The notes: a model not told the origin generated them from the sequence alone. A DNA stretch of 64,000 bases from Paenarthrobacter nitroguajacolicus (GCF_007786235.1 NZ_VNFK01000012.1:62001-126000); one strand, 5' to 3'; counted from the stretch's first letter, positions 25,974 through 36,903 are shown. Made by a program: numbers and translations.

Positions 25974-27566
25974 TCAGGCCAAAATCCCGACGGCGGATTC
26001 GGCGGCCGCACGGACCGCGCCGGAGCCAACCAAACGGTCGGCCGCTTCGAGTTCGGGCGACAGGAACCGGTCGGTCCCCGGTCCCTGGACCACTTCGCGA
26101 AGCACCTCAAGCACTGCCGTACCGGCAGGACCCGGGGTGAGTTCGCCGTCGGACATCTGCGTCCGCATGTCAATGGCGCGGGCGCTGGTGACAAGTTCGA
26201 CGGCGAGCACGCGGCGAAGGTTCTCCACTGCCTTGCGAAGCTTCCGGGCTGCGTGCCAGCCCATGGACACGTGGTCTTCCTGCATGGCGGAGCTCGGGAT
26301 GGAGTCCACCGATGCCGGAACGGCCAGGCGCTTGTTGTCCGAGACCAGGCCGGCCTGCGTGTACTGGGCGATCATCAGGCCGGAGTCCACGCCGGGGTCT
26401 CCGGCGAGGAAGGCCGGGAGTCCGTGCGAGCGGGCCGGGTCCAGCATGCGGTCCGTGCGGCGCTCGGCGATGGAGCTGAGGTCCGCAACGGCGATGGCCA
26501 GGAAGTCCAGGACGTAGGCCACGGGGGCACCGTGGAAGTTGCCGTTGGACGTGACGCGGCCGTCGGGCAGGACCACGGGGTTGTCGATGGCCGCAGCGAG
26601 TTCGCGGGACGCCACCAGCGCGGCGTGATCTACGGTATCGCGGACGGCACCGGCAACCTGCGGGGCACAACGCAGCGAGTAGGCGTCCTGCACCTTGGTG
26701 TCGTTGATCCTGTGGGAGGCAACGATCGGCGAGTTGGACAGCACACGGAGCATGTTGTCGGCGCTGGCAGCCTGGCCCGGGTGGGGACGAAGCGCTGCGT
26801 GGAGCTCCGGGAGGAACACCTGGTCGGTGCCCAGCAGTGCCTCGACGCTGAGCGCTGCGGTGACGTCCGCCGTCGCGAGCAACAGGCGGATGTCGGCGAT
26901 GGCCATCAGCAGCATGCCGAGCATGCCTTCCGTGCCGTTGACGAGGGCCAGGCCCTCCTTCTCAGCCAGCGTGACGGGCTCGATGCCGTGCTGGGCGAGC
27001 AGCTCCGCAACCGTTGCCTTGCCGGGAACGCCGTAGAGCTCGCCGTCGGGACCCGTTGCTTCACCTTCACCCATGAGGACCAGCGCGCAGTGGGACAACG
27101 GGGCAAGGTCGCCGGAACAACCGAGCGAACCGAACTCGCGGACCAGCGGAGTGATGCCGGCGTTGAGGACGTCCACCATGGTCTGCAGGACCACCGGACG
27201 GACGCCGGTGCGGCCCGATGCCAAGGTCTTGGCGCGGAGGAACATGATGCCGCGGACCACTTCGCGTTCCACGGCCGGGCCCATGCCGGCGGCGTGGCTG
27301 CGGATCAGCGACTTCTGCAGCTGTGTGCGGAGGTCGTTGGGGATGTGGCGGTTGGCCAGGGCGCCGAAGCCCGTGGAAATGCCGTAGGCGGGAACGTCGC
27401 TGGTGGCGAGGTCATCGATGTGGGCGCGGACCTTGGCGACGTTGTCCAGGGCTTCCTGGGAGATGGTCACCTTGGCGTCGTGGCGTGCGACGGCGACCAC
27501 GTCTTCCGGGGTCACGCCGCTGGAGCCGAGGGTGACGGTCAGGGGTTCGTGGGTAGTAATAGTCAC
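25974..27566 (-). CDS. hutH: Histidine ammonia-lyase
   Basis: 530 residues. It converts L-histidine to urocanate and ammonia, the first step of histidine use. The MIO electrophile is made from an internal tripeptide, here Cys150-Ser151-Gly152 within FGSLGCSGDLAPLSH, instead of the common Ala-Ser-Gly. Other family segments are YGISTGFGAL (the catalytic Tyr), DNPVV and QEDHVSMG. The GTG start lacks a strong ribosome site and lies nine bases after the hutU stop, so it is probably coupled to hutU. Confidence 0.95.
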   Translation of the reverse strand: MTITTHEPLTVTLGSSGVTPEDVVAVARHDAKVTISQEALDNVAKVRAHIDDLATSDVPAYGISTGFGALANRHIPNDLRTQLQKSLIRSHAAGMGPAVEREVVRGIMFLRAKTLASGRTGVRPVVLQTMVDVLNAGITPLVREFGSLGCSGDLAPLSHCALVLMGEGEATGPDGELYGVPGKATVAELLAQHGIEPVTLAEKEGLALVNGTEGMLGMLLMAIADIRLLLATADVTAALSVEALLGTDQVFLPELHAALRPHPGQAASADNMLRVLSNSPIVASHRINDTKVQDAYSLRCAPQVAGAVRDTVDHAALVASRELAAAIDNPVVLPDGRVTSNGNFHGAPVAYVLDFLAIAVADLSSIAERRTDRMLDPARSHGLPAFLAGDPGVDSGLMIAQYTQAGLVSDNKRLAVPASVDSIPSSAMQEDHVSMGWHAARKLRKAVENLRRVLAVELVTSARAIDMRTQMSDGELTPGPAGTAVLEVLREVVQGPGTDRFLSPELEAADRLVGSGAVRAAAESAVGILA

Positions 27567-27575
27567 TTTTGTTGC

Positions 27576-29303
27576 CTACTTCTCGTTCATGGGGATGCGG
27601 ACGCCGCGTTCGTTGGCGACGTCGACGGCGCGGTCGTAGCCGGCGTCGACGTGGCGGATGACGCCCATGCCGGGGTCGTTGGTCAGGAGCCGTTCGAGCT
27701 TCTCCGCGGCCAGATCGGTACCATCGGCCACGGAAACCTGACCGGCGTGCAGGGACCGGCCAATACCAACCCCGCCGCCGTGGTGGATCGACACCCAGGT
27801 AGCACCCGAGGAAGTGTTGATCAGCGCGTTCAACAACGGCCAGTCAGCGATCGCGTCCGAACCATCAGCCATGGCCTCGGTCTCCCGGTACGGGGACGCC
27901 ACCGAGCCGGAGTCCAGGTGGTCACGGCCGATCACGATCGGGGCCTTGACCTTGCCCTCGGCCACGAGCTGGTTGAACAGCAGACCGGCCTTGGCGCGTT
28001 CGCCGTACCCGAGCCAGCAAATACGTGCCGGCAGGCCCTCGAACTCCACCCGGTCCGCCGCGGCGTCGAGCCACTTGTGCAGGTGCTTGTTCTCCGGGAA
28101 GAGCTCCTTGATCGCCGCGTCCGTCACCGCGATGTCTTCCGGATCACCCGACAGGGCAACCCAGCGGAACGGGCCCAAACCCTCGCAGAACAACGGACGA
28201 ATGTACGCGGGGACGAAGCCAGGGAACTCGAACGCCCGCTCGTAGCCGCCCTTGCGCGCCTCATCACGGATCGAGTTGCCATAATCGAACACCTCAGCGC
28301 CGGCGTCCTGGAACTCCACCATCGCCTGCACATGCCGGGCCATGGAAGCCTGGGCCTTCTTGGTGAACCCTTCCGGATCCGCCTCGGCCTCGGTGTGCCA
28401 CTCAGCCACGGTGATGCCCTCAGGCAGATAAGACAACGGGTCATGCGCACTGGTCTGGTCAGTGACCACATCGAAGGTGATCTCCCCGGCCCTATGACGG
28501 CGAAGCAGCTCCGGGAACACCTCTGCGGCGTTACCCACATAGCCCACGGACCAGCCGCGGCGTTCTTCCTTGGCGGCCTGGACCTTCGCAAGGGCGGTGT
28601 CCAGATCGGTTTCGACCTCGTCCAGGTAGCGCTTGCCGGCACGACGACGCAGGCGGGTCTCGTCGACGTCGACGATCAGGCACGCACCATCGTTCAGGGT
28701 CACCGCGAGCGGCTGGGCACCGCCCATGCCACCACAGCCACCGGTGAGGGTGAGGGTCCCAGCCAGCGGCCCCTCAGTAGAACCCTCCGAGGCCGGGGCC
28801 GGGTGGCGCCCCTCAGCAGCGAGCTTGTTCCCCACGGCAGCGAACGTCTCATAGGTGCCCTGAAGAATGCCCTGGGTGCCGATGTAGATCCAGGACCCGG
28901 CAGTCATCTGCCCATACATCATCAACCCCTCAGCCTCGAGGCGGCGGAACTCGGGCCACGTCGCCCAATCCCCCACGAGGTTCGAGTTCGCCAACAGAAC
29001 ACGGGGAGCCCATTCGTGTGTGCGGAATACACCCACCGGCTTGCCGGACTGGACCAGGAGGGTTTCGTCCTTCTCCATGGTTTCCAAGGTCCGGGTAATC
29101 GCATCAAACGCAGCCCAGGAACGGACGGCACGGCCGGTGCCGCCGTAGACCACCAGGTCATCCGGGCGCTCAGCGACCTCGGGATCCAGGTTGTTCATCA
29201 GCATGCGCAGCGGCGCCTCGGTCTGCCACGACTTGGCAGTAAGCTCGGTACCCCGCGCGGCCTTGACCGGACGGGCACCAGTGGTGAAATCGGCGGGTGC
29301 CAT
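27576..29303 (-). CDS. hutU: Urocanate hydratase
   Basis: 575 residues, the usual length. It hydrates urocanate to imidazolonepropionate with tightly bound NAD. The NAD-binding glycine motif [12 protein letters not shown] is near residue 190, and the conserved active-site Cys lies in [16 protein letters not shown] near residue 430. It is the first gene of a two-gene operon with hutH. Imidazolonepropionase (hutI) is not in this window. Confidence 0.96.
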   Translation of the reverse strand: MAPADFTTGARPVKAARGTELTAKSWQTEAPLRMLMNNLDPEVAERPDDLVVYGGTGRAVRSWAAFDAITRTLETMEKDETLLVQSGKPVGVFRTHEWAPRVLLANSNLVGDWATWPEFRRLEAEGLMMYGQMTAGSWIYIGTQGILQGTYETFAAVGNKLAAEGRHPAPASEGSTEGPLAGTLTLTGGCGGMGGAQPLAVTLNDGACLIVDVDETRLRRRAGKRYLDEVETDLDTALAKVQAAKEERRGWSVGYVGNAAEVFPELLRRHRAGEITFDVVTDQTSAHDPLSYLPEGITVAEWHTEAEADPEGFTKKAQASMARHVQAMVEFQDAGAEVFDYGNSIRDEARKGGYERAFEFPGFVPAYIRPLFCEGLGPFRWVALSGDPEDIAVTDAAIKELFPENKHLHKWLDAAADRVEFEGLPARICWLGYGERAKAGLLFNQLVAEGKVKAPIVIGRDHLDSGSVASPYRETEAMADGSDAIADWPLLNALINTSSGATWVSIHHGGGVGIGRSLHAGQVSVADGTDLAAEKLERLLTNDPGMGVIRHVDAGYDRAVDVANERGVRIPMNEK

Positions 29304-29466
29304 GGTGACTCCTTCGTCTGTGGGAAGTGTGTGGTGGAAAGATCTTCTGCTTCTACTAAAGCCCCTTTATGGCGCGGCGGAAACGGCTTTTCGACTGGTG
29401 CTGTCCGGGATTACAGACGTACGCAAACCCCTCGCATTCGCGCTGCAAAGAGCGCATGCTGGACCC

Positions 29467-29904
29467 ATGGCAACGTTCCGTGTATCTACGTTTGTCGCGG
29501 CGCCGCCCGAACGAGTCTTCGCCGCTTGGACGGATCTGGACCGGTTCCCGGAATGGATCGGCGGGGTCACCCGCGTGACCGACCGCATCGGTCCCATTGA
29601 CCAGGCCGGCAGCCGCTACACCGTGTGGTTCGGACGGATGGCAAGCCCCACCGAGATCCTCGCCGTAGAGCGCCCCTGGCACATCCGCACACGCTTCGGC
29701 AATGCAATCCTGAAGGGCGAATCAGAGGTGACGTTTACCGCCGAGGGCAAGGGCACGCGCATCCACCAGGAGTTCATGACCCGAGGCTTCATCGCAGGGA
29801 TCTTCGGGCGGCTTTTCGCCATGGGATCATACCGGGGCAGCTTCCGCGGCGAGCTGGAGACCTTCCGCAAACTCGTCGAGAGCGAAGCGCCGGAGTCGAG
29901 CTAG
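29467..29904 (+). CDS. SRPBCC (START/polyketide-cyclase-like) family protein
   Basis: 145 residues with the SRPBCC pattern: an opening beta strand and helix (FVAAPPERVFAAWTDLDRFPEWIGGV), strands through the middle, and a long C-terminal helix (YRGSFRGELETFRKLVESE). Such helix-grip proteins bind hydrophobic ligands in a deep cavity. There is no signal peptide. It is divergent from hutU and convergent with the IclR gene; no link to histidine use is evident. Confidence 0.82.
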   Translation: MATFRVSTFVAAPPERVFAAWTDLDRFPEWIGGVTRVTDRIGPIDQAGSRYTVWFGRMASPTEILAVERPWHIRTRFGNAILKGESEVTFTAEGKGTRIHQEFMTRGFIAGIFGRLFAMGSYRGSFRGELETFRKLVESEAPESS

Positions 29905-29920
29905 CCTGCAGGAGGAGGGG

Positions 29921-30727
29921 CTAACCTGCCGGGCGTCCGTGGATCCGGACGGACAGTTCGTCCGCCGCCTTCTGGATGCGGGCAGCGAGCACCGGCCATT
30001 GCTCGGCCGGCACTTTGTCCTCCAAGAACGTCACGGCGACTGCCGCCGTCGGCCACCCCACATGGTCCGTCACAGCGGCGGCAATGGAGCCGAACCCCGG
30101 GGTGATTTCGCCGTTTTCCGTGGCGTAGCCACGCTGTCGCACCTGATCCAAGTGGGACGATAAAGCCGAGTACTTCATGATGGGGAATTCCACCTCATGC
30201 CGGGATGTGAAGGCGGCGGCGTTCGGATACAAGGCCCGGACCTGCGACTTTGGCAGGGCGGCCAGGATTGCTCGGCCGGACGCCGTGAGGTGGCTGGGAA
30301 GGCGGACCCCGACGTCGGTGACCAAGCTGGGGCGGTTCTTGGCGCGTTCCTCCACGATGTAGAGGACGTCCCGGCCGTGGAGTACCGCCAGATGGGCGCT
30401 CTCGCCGATCACGTCAACCAGCGAAGCGAGCATGGGCCGGCCCAGACGGGACAGCGGTTCCTGCCGTGAGTACGCCGAGCTGAGTTCGAAGGCGCTGATG
30501 CCCAACCCGTAGCGCTGTTCCTCGTGCAGGTGCAGGACGAAACCGTTGGCCTCCATCACGCCGAGCAGATGGTAGACACTGGAGCGCGGCAAGCCGAGCG
30601 CTGTTGCAATGTTCGACGCCGCCATGGGACCACGGCGCGAGGCCAACAGTTTCAGGATTCGCAGGGTGTTTTCCGCGGCCGGGACTTTGGACGTGGCTTT
30701 GCCGGGGGCGGTTGGCGTCGTTGTCAT
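29921..30727 (-). CDS. IclR-family regulator, probable hut regulator
   Basis: 268 residues. The winged helix-turn-helix (residues about 18-75; AAENTLRILKLLASRRG, IATALGLPRSSVYHLLGVME) is followed by the IclR effector domain, with the conserved LTASGRAILAALP near 170 and the tail GWPTAAVAVTFLEDKVP. It sits 600 bases upstream of hutU on the same strand, and actinobacterial hut genes are often controlled by IclR-type proteins. The assignment to hut is inferred from position. Confidence 0.88.
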   Translation of the reverse strand: MTTTPTAPGKATSKVPAAENTLRILKLLASRRGPMAASNIATALGLPRSSVYHLLGVMEANGFVLHLHEEQRYGLGISAFELSSAYSRQEPLSRLGRPMLASLVDVIGESAHLAVLHGRDVLYIVEERAKNRPSLVTDVGVRLPSHLTASGRAILAALPKSQVRALYPNAAAFTSRHEVEFPIMKYSALSSHLDQVRQRGYATENGEITPGFGSIAAAVTDHVGWPTAAVAVTFLEDKVPAEQWPVLAARIQKAADELSVRIHGRPAG

Positions 30728-30918
30728 GGTTCCTCGCTGCTCGGGCTGCTGACGGGATCACCGGGCACAACTGTCCGGTATCCCGTACTCAAGCGTGCAC
30801 CCTCCGCAAGGCCCACGCCAGACCACCACGCCGCTGCGATGTCTGAAATACCAGACTTAACCAGCCCACCCGAATGGCTGGCAGAAGGGCAGGGCGCACG
30901 CGGTCACTGGTTGGCTTG

Positions 30919-32979
30919 CTAGGACTTGGGCTTGGCGTCCGTGGAGGCCGTGGCCCTGGTCGGCACCGGCGTGCCGCCCTTTCGGCGCAGCAGGAACGTG
31001 ATGGCACCAGCGGCAGCCAGGACCAGCGCGGCGATGAGGCCAAGGGTCCATCCGTTCAGCCCGGTTGAGGAAGCAGCCAACGGACTTGCCGCCTCCGGGG
31101 ACAGGGACTCCGTTGACGCCGCCTCCGGCCACGTACCGGCCGGAGGGACGTTGACATCGGTGATTTCCGGAACTTCGGTGGCGGGTTCGGATGAGCCATC
31201 AGGCGCCTCGCCGGTGACGGCCAAGGCGACTGGAGGAACCTCCGCCGGCGGCCAGGGCACAGCGGCAGGGGCTATCCCGGTCAGCTGGGAAGCATCGACC
31301 ATGGGCACGTTCAGCGGCAAGTTGCCACCACGGGCCTGGGGGGCGCCTTCGGCTTTGGCAGCTTCCGCTGCCTTCGCAGCGTCAGCCGGCTGGCCGGCGT
31401 CGACTGCTGCCTTGTCAGCCAGCCCGGCGAGTTCGGTGATCACGCCGTTGATCGACGCTACGTGCGCGGCGGTTGTTTCGTCACGCTTGGCAGCGGCGAA
31501 CTGTCCGACGCTGGCGAATGCCTGCAGATCAGCGCGACTGCCATCCAGGGCCACGTTGGCGGCTGCGCGCAATTCCGGCCCGGCCTTGTCCATGGTTTGG
31601 AAGGCCAAAATCCGGTTGTCCAACTCCCGAGCAACAGCAAATCCGAACTCAAGGAAATAGCGGATATCGGCGTGGTTGGTGGAACCCAGCGCAATGTCCG
31701 CCGCCTTGTTCACGTGACTGCCGCCCGCGTCCAGGAGTTGGTAAACGCGCTGCCGATCCGCGACGAACGCCGATGGCTTAGCTGAATCGAGCGTGCTGGC
31801 TTCAGCGTGGCCATCCGTGACAAAGGACTTGATGGCAGAATCCCCACCCAGCAGGGCAGCTTCGGCTGCCTTCCGCACTTCGGGAGTGCCTACAAGCGCC
31901 AGATCCAAGGTGGCCTGGCGGGCTTCCTTGGTTAGCGAGTCCAGGTTGGCACCGGATGCCGACAAGGTGGACAGTAGCCCGGGCAGTTCCTTTGCCGCTT
32001 TTGCGAACGCCTCCCTGGCGGGCTTCTCGGCGGCCAACGCCGCATTGTCCCTGACATTGCGCGGAGCAGCCTGCGTCGACAGGAAATCCCAGTCGGCATC
32101 CAGCCTGGCGGCGTCAGCTTCCCGCGCGGCGGCCGGAGTGGACTTGGCCTGCTCCACGGCGTTCTTCGCCCGGTCAGCTACTGCAGCGGCGCCGACGGGG
32201 TTGGCTTTGATGTCGTCCCTGACCTGCTGGAGCAGCGCGGTCACCGCGGCGGACTCAGTGTGATGGTCTGCGGCGACGAACTGGCCGTAGCGAAGGAAAG
32301 CAGCGACGGTTTCATCGTCGTCAGTTGCCAGCGATGTCTTGGCAGCAGCAGAAACAGCAGGGTTAGTGGAGGCGACGAGCCCAAAGGCGGCTTGCCGATC
32401 TGTCATCTTCGCTTTGCCCCGCCAGCCCGTAAGAACGAACTGCTCGATAGCTGCCTCGCCGGAGTCCAAGCTGTCGGACGCGGCTTTCTCGACGTGGTCG
32501 TTGCCGTACTCCAGGAAATACGTGGCTGCGGTCCGGAGATCGCCCTTCCATGTGTCGGCCCAGCCTTGCGACAAGAAGGTGATGCTGGCCGCATCGGATG
32601 CGAGGGCTTCCTTCGCCGACGACCTCACATGAACGCTCCCCCGCTCCGTCAGCTCGGTGACCAGTTGCTTGCGGTCCGCTGCCAGCGGTACGTCCTGTCC
32701 GCCGTCGAGAAATGCCTGCAGCGTTTCCGGTCCGCCCACCAAGGCGGCCGCAGCCGCAGCGCGCGTCGCAGGACCACCCGTCTTCCACAGCTCCAGCACT
32801 CCGGCTGCATCAGCAGCGCGGTTGATATACGGCACAGGAGCCTGCGCGGCGTCAGGGACCTCAAATTGGGGGACGTCATAAGCCTGTGCAGGAGCGGCAA
32901 AGAGCAGGGAAGCTCCAGCCACCACGGCAACAGCAGCAGCGGTCCAACGGCGTCGCGTACGACGAAGTGCAGAGATCAA
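30919..32979 (-). CDS. ALF-repeat secreted, membrane-anchored surface protein
   Basis: About 686 residues. A signal peptide ([28 protein letters not shown]) leads to a long Ala-rich helical body. It is made of repeated ALF-type units with phrases such as [35 protein letters not shown] and [16 protein letters not shown] Pro-rich segment, a membrane helix ([22 protein letters not shown]) and a basic tail follow, as for a surface anchor. I prefer the TTG at 32979, which has GGGGGA nearby. A GTG at 33021 would add 14 residues. ALF repeats occur in secreted actinobacterial proteins; the function is unknown. Confidence 0.75.
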   Translation of the reverse strand: MISALRRTRRRWTAAAVAVVAGASLLFAAPAQAYDVPQFEVPDAAQAPVPYINRAADAAGVLELWKTGGPATRAAAAAALVGGPETLQAFLDGGQDVPLAADRKQLVTELTERGSVHVRSSAKEALASDAASITFLSQGWADTWKGDLRTAATYFLEYGNDHVEKAASDSLDSGEAAIEQFVLTGWRGKAKMTDRQAAFGLVASTNPAVSAAAKTSLATDDDETVAAFLRYGQFVAADHHTESAAVTALLQQVRDDIKANPVGAAAVADRAKNAVEQAKSTPAAAREADAARLDADWDFLSTQAAPRNVRDNAALAAEKPAREAFAKAAKELPGLLSTLSASGANLDSLTKEARQATLDLALVGTPEVRKAAEAALLGGDSAIKSFVTDGHAEASTLDSAKPSAFVADRQRVYQLLDAGGSHVNKAADIALGSTNHADIRYFLEFGFAVARELDNRILAFQTMDKAGPELRAAANVALDGSRADLQAFASVGQFAAAKRDETTAAHVASINGVITELAGLADKAAVDAGQPADAAKAAEAAKAEGAPQARGGNLPLNVPMVDASQLTGIAPAAVPWPPAEVPPVALAVTGEAPDGSSEPATEVPEITDVNVPPAGTWPEAASTESLSPEAASPLAASSTGLNGWTLGLIAALVLAAAGAITFLLRRKGGTPVPTRATASTDAKPKS

Positions 32980-33238
32980 GGGTCCCCCAAATATGGATGC
33001 GATGGCAGCGCCTATTTCCACTGGGGGCGACGCTGGAAGCGAGGGATGCCTGACCGGTTTGATGAGCTGTCCGCGGTCATCATATCCGACCGGAAGCTAT
33101 GACTTTGACCGCCCAGAAAACGGCCCTTCCGCCCACTGTCTGCGATCAAAGACACCAAAGCCCCGTGAGTCCGATCACAAGGGCCGCAAAAGTGATCTGC
33201 TGGATAGCGATCCCCTCCCAAAGACGAGAAGGTTTACT

Positions 33239-34675
33239 ATGCAACAAACCAAGCTGGCTGCGGAGAGCTCTGTCCTCCAAGCCGCGGGTACGGCGCTCAG
33301 CCGAGGCCTCAACGTCCGTCACATCCGCTTCATGGCGCTCGGATCGGCGATCGGCACGGGCCTCTTCTACGGCTCCGCCTCCGCCATCCAGAAGGCCGGG
33401 CCGGCTGTACTGCTGGCCTACATCATCGGCGGCGCGGCTGTCTTCATGGTGATGCGAGCCCTCGGCGAAATGGCCGTCCGACACCCCGTGTCGGGTTCCT
33501 TCGGCCAGTACGCCAGCAAGTATCTGGGGCCGTTTGCCGGCTTTGTGACCGGCTGGACGTATGTGTTCGAGATGGCGATCGTAGCCATCGCCGACGTCAC
33601 CGCCTTCAGTATCTATATGGGCTTCTGGTTTCCGCAGGTGGACAGATGGATCTGGGTGCTGGCGATCATCCTGTTCCTGGGCGCCATGAACCTGCTCAGC
33701 GTGAAGGTGTTTGGTGAACTTGAGTTCTGGTTCTCGCTGATCAAGGTGGTGGCGATCATCGCCATGATCGTGGGCGGTGCGGCGATCGTCGTGTTCGGTT
33801 TCCAAACGGGCGACGGCGGTGGCGTGGCACCGGGGCTGGGGAACCTCGTCAATCACGGCGGTTTGTTCCCGAACGGTTTCGAGGGGCTGTTGGCCGCGTT
33901 CGCCGTCGTAATGTTTGCGTTTGGCGGGATCGAAACGATTGGTATCACCGCCGGTGAAGCCGCCAATCCCAAGAAGGTCATCCCGCAGGCCGTTAACACT
34001 GTGCCGGTACGCGTTCTGCTTTTCTATGTTCTGACCCTGGGTGTGCTGATGAGCATCTTCCCGTGGAACGAGATCGGCAGCAGCGGCAGTCCGTTCGTGC
34101 AGATCTTCGACGGACTGGGCATCCCGGCCGCTCCGCACATCCTCAACGCGGTGGTCATCACCGCCGCGCTCTCCGCGATCAACAGCGATATCTTCGGTGC
34201 CGGGCGCATCCTGTTCGGCCTGGCCCAGCAGGGCCACGCGCCCAAGAGCTTCAGCAAGATCTCCCGGCACGGGGTTCCCTGGATGACCGTAGTGATGATG
34301 GGCGGAATCCTGCTGGTGGGCGTCGTTTTGAACGCCGTCATCCCCGAGGACGTGTTCGTGCTCATCGCCTCGATCGCCACCTTCGCCACCGTGTGGGTCT
34401 GGGTGATGATCCTCGCCTCGCACGTAGCCATGAAGCGTGAGATCAAGCGCAAGGGACTGCCGACGTCGGAATTCGGCTCACCGCTGTGGCCCGTTGCGTC
34501 CATCATGACCATAGCGTTCATGGCGATGGTCATCGTGATCCTTGGAGTCTTCGAGGACACACGGGTTGCGCTTTATGTTGGCGGCACCTGGCTGGTCCTG
34601 CTGTTCGTGGCCTACAAATTGTGGGTTCGCGGGGGTGGCCTGCGCCGGGCAGAGCTGGTGGACGAGACCGCCTGA
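33239..34675 (+). CDS. AAT-family amino-acid permease
   Basis: 478 residues, 12 predicted membrane segments. ATG with GAGAAGG six bases upstream. The APC/AAT signature is clear: [20 protein letters not shown] at helix 1, [19 protein letters not shown] at helix 2, [15 protein letters not shown] at helix 6. It imports an amino acid by proton symport. Within this subfamily the sequence resembles proline/histidine permeases, and the hut genes nearby favour histidine, but that is inferred. Confidence 0.88.
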   Translation: MQQTKLAAESSVLQAAGTALSRGLNVRHIRFMALGSAIGTGLFYGSASAIQKAGPAVLLAYIIGGAAVFMVMRALGEMAVRHPVSGSFGQYASKYLGPFAGFVTGWTYVFEMAIVAIADVTAFSIYMGFWFPQVDRWIWVLAIILFLGAMNLLSVKVFGELEFWFSLIKVVAIIAMIVGGAAIVVFGFQTGDGGGVAPGLGNLVNHGGLFPNGFEGLLAAFAVVMFAFGGIETIGITAGEAANPKKVIPQAVNTVPVRVLLFYVLTLGVLMSIFPWNEIGSSGSPFVQIFDGLGIPAAPHILNAVVITAALSAINSDIFGAGRILFGLAQQGHAPKSFSKISRHGVPWMTVVMMGGILLVGVVLNAVIPEDVFVLIASIATFATVWVWVMILASHVAMKREIKRKGLPTSEFGSPLWPVASIMTIAFMAMVIVILGVFEDTRVALYVGGTWLVLLFVAYKLWVRGGGLRRAELVDETA

Positions 34676-34689
34676 CTTCCCGCGCCGAA

Positions 34690-34738
34690 GTGACAGTTAA
34701 TGCCAATGTTCGCGGGGAACATTGGCATTAACTGTCAC
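34690..34738. repeat. Intergenic inverted repeat, copy 2
   Basis: Two perfect 21-base arms (34690-34710 and 34718-34738) around a 7-base loop. The core GTTAATGCCAATGTT resembles copies 1 and 3, though this copy has GTGACAGTTAA where the others have GGCACTTAA. It lies between the convergent permease and dehydrogenase genes. Confidence 0.85.
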
Positions 34739-34760
34739 ATCGCGGGGGCGAAGGCGGGGC

Positions 34761-35510
34761 CTACCGGGCCGACCAACCACCATCCATGGTGTAGCTCGCG
34801 CCGGTGACCATGCCGGCGTCGTCGGAGGCCATCCAGGCTGCTAACGACGCAACTTCCTCCGGCTCCACCAACCGCTTCACCGCAGACTCCGTGAGCATCA
34901 CCTTGGCCAGGACTTCGGCCTCGGGGATGCCGTGAAGCCGGGCCTGATCGGCGATCTGGCGTTCCACCAACGGCGTCCGGACGTACCCGGGGTTGATGCA
35001 GTTGGACGTGACCCCGTGCTCGCCGCCCTCCAACGCAGTGACCTTGCTGAGTCCCTCAAGGCCGTGCTTGGCGGAGACGTACGCACTCTTGTAGGCCGAG
35101 GCCCGGAGCCCGTGGACCGAGGAGATGTTGATGATCCGGCCGAAGTTGTTGGCGTACATGTGCGGGAGGGCGGCCCTGATGAGGAGGAACGGCGCCTCCA
35201 GCATCAGGGCCAGTATCCGTCGGAACTCCGCGGGTTCGAACTCCTCGATCGGCGCGACCTTTTGGATGCCGGCATTGTTGACCAGGATGTCGCAGTCAAG
35301 GCTCAGTGCGGCCAACGCCTCAGTATCCAAGAGGTCCACCGTCCAAGCTGTGCCGCCCAGCTCATCGGCGAGGGCCGCGGCTCCGGAGGCATCGACGTCG
35401 GCCACTACTACTTTCGCGCCGCGTGCGGCGAGCGCACGGGCACAGGCAGCCCCGATACCGCTCGCGCCGCCGGTCACCAGTGCTTTGCGTCCGTTCAAGG
35501 AGTTGTCCAT
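34761..35510 (-). CDS. 3-hydroxybutyrate dehydrogenase (SDR)
   Basis: 249 residues from the ATG at 35510, with AAGGGA seven bases upstream. This classical short-chain dehydrogenase has the NAD motif TGGASGIGAACARAL, the NNAG motif and the catalytic Ser-Tyr-Lys set in INISSVHGLRASAYKSAYVSAKHG. The SSVHGLRAS...KSAY pattern is characteristic of D-3-hydroxybutyrate dehydrogenases, which interconvert hydroxybutyrate and acetoacetate. It lies four bases after an MHS transporter gene, which may import the substrate. Confidence 0.88.
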   Translation of the reverse strand: MDNSLNGRKALVTGGASGIGAACARALAARGAKVVVADVDASGAAALADELGGTAWTVDLLDTEALAALSLDCDILVNNAGIQKVAPIEEFEPAEFRRILALMLEAPFLLIRAALPHMYANNFGRIINISSVHGLRASAYKSAYVSAKHGLEGLSKVTALEGGEHGVTSNCINPGYVRTPLVERQIADQARLHGIPEAEVLAKVMLTESAVKRLVEPEEVASLAAWMASDDAGMVTGASYTMDGGWSAR

Positions 35511-35514
35511 CAAA

Positions 35515-36903
35515 CTATCCCTTCGAAGCTGAAGCAGTGGTCAGTCCGTGCCGGATCGCATCGGCCTGGTCCACGTCCTGCAGCGCGATGCCCTTGGTTT
35601 CCTTCAGCGAAACGACGGCGACGACGGTGATGGCACATGCGACCACCAAGTAGATCGCGGTGGGAACCCACGAGCCGGTGTCCTTGAGCCACTGGGTTGC
35701 CAGCAGCGGCGCGAGTGAGCCGGCGAAGATCGAGGTGACCTGCGAGCCGAGCGAGACGCCGGAGTAGCGCATGCGGGTGGGGAAGAGCTCGGACATGATG
35801 GCCGGCTGACCGGCATACATGAAGGCGTGCAGGCAGAGTCCAATGGTCACGGCAAGCACGATGATCACGGCGTTCTTGGTGTCGAACATGGGGAAGGCGA
35901 AGAACGGCCAGGTTGCGCCGGCAATCGCGCCGATGAGGTAGACGGGCTTGCGTCCCCAGGAATCCACGAGGCGGCCGACCTGCGGAATGACCAGGAAGTG
36001 GATGACGTGGGCGATCAGGAGTGCCAGCAGGAGCGAGGACGTGTCGTACTTGTGGACGCTCTTGAGGTAGACGATCGCAAAGCTCACCACGAGGTAGTAC
36101 ATGATGTTCTCCGCGAAACGGAGGCCCATGGCCTGCAGGATGCCCTTGGGGTACTTGCGGATGACCTCGCCGACGCCGTAGCTGATGGCCTTGGACTCTT
36201 CCACCTGCGCCTTGGCTTCGAGGAAGATCGGGGCTTCGGTGACGTGGGTACGGATGTAGTAGCCCACGAACACGATCACTGCGGAGAGCCAGAATGCAAC
36301 GCGCCAGCCCCAGCCGAGGAACGCTTCGCTGCTCAGGGTGGTGGACATAACGAACAGGACCAGTGTGGCCAGGAGGTTGCCCACCGGCACAGCGGCCTGC
36401 GGCCACGAGGACCAGAAACCACGCGACTTGTTGGGGCTGTGCTCTGCTACCAGCAGCACAGCGCCACCCCACTCACCGCCGAGCGCGAAGCCCTGGATGA
36501 AGCGCAGTGCCACCAGCATGGCCGGTGCCCAGTAGCCGATTTCCATGAAGCCGGGGAGGCAGCCCATCAGGAACGTTGAGACGCCGACGATCACAATGGT
36601 CAGCTGCAGCGTGGGTTTGCGGCCCAGCTTGTCGCCGATCTGGCCGAACACGATGCCACCCAGGGGCCGTGCCACGAAACCAACGGCGTAGGTGATGAAG
36701 GCCTGGATGATGCCGTCCAGTTCGTTGCCGGTGCTCGGGAAGAAGTACTTGCCGAAAACCAGCGTGGCGGCTGTGGCGTACAGGAAGAACTCGTACCACT
36801 CCACCACGGTGCCAACCATCGACGCCGCGACGATCTTCTTCAGCCCGGAGCCTTCTCCGGCGCCTTTCCCTGCTCTTGATGCGGAGCGCTGCTCTACGCT
36901 CAT
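35515..36903 (-). CDS. MHS-family metabolite:proton symporter (MFS)
   Basis: 462 residues and 12 membrane segments, from the ATG at 36903 with GAGGAG six bases upstream. An ATG two codons earlier overlaps that ribosome site. Family motifs are VGTVVEWYEFFLYATAA at helix 1 and GQIGDKLGRKPTLQLT in the first cytoplasmic loop, with GFALGGEWGGAVLLVAEHSP after it. MHS members import organic acids, betaine or similar solutes. The co-transcribed hydroxybutyrate dehydrogenase suggests a short hydroxy acid as substrate. It is divergent from a LysR regulator. Confidence 0.88.
   Translation of the reverse strand: MSVEQRSASRAGKGAGEGSGLKKIVAASMVGTVVEWYEFFLYATAATLVFGKYFFPSTGNELDGIIQAFITYAVGFVARPLGGIVFGQIGDKLGRKPTLQLTIVIVGVSTFLMGCLPGFMEIGYWAPAMLVALRFIQGFALGGEWGGAVLLVAEHSPNKSRGFWSSWPQAAVPVGNLLATLVLFVMSTTLSSEAFLGWGWRVAFWLSAVIVFVGYYIRTHVTEAPIFLEAKAQVEESKAISYGVGEVIRKYPKGILQAMGLRFAENIMYYLVVSFAIVYLKSVHKYDTSSLLLALLIAHVIHFLVIPQVGRLVDSWGRKPVYLIGAIAGATWPFFAFPMFDTKNAVIIVLAVTIGLCLHAFMYAGQPAIMSELFPTRMRYSGVSLGSQVTSIFAGSLAPLLATQWLKDTGSWVPTAIYLVVACAITVVAVVSLKETKGIALQDVDQADAIRHGLTTASASKG

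Noticed and set aside
26253..29600. A 1115-codon open frame on the plus strand
   Set aside because: It lies antisense to hutH and hutU, which have full family motifs. Long antisense frames are common in GC-rich genes with biased third positions.
33146..34423. A 425-residue minus-strand open frame
   Set aside because: Antisense to the amino-acid permease, with shadow composition (His/Asp/Arg-rich) and no family motif.
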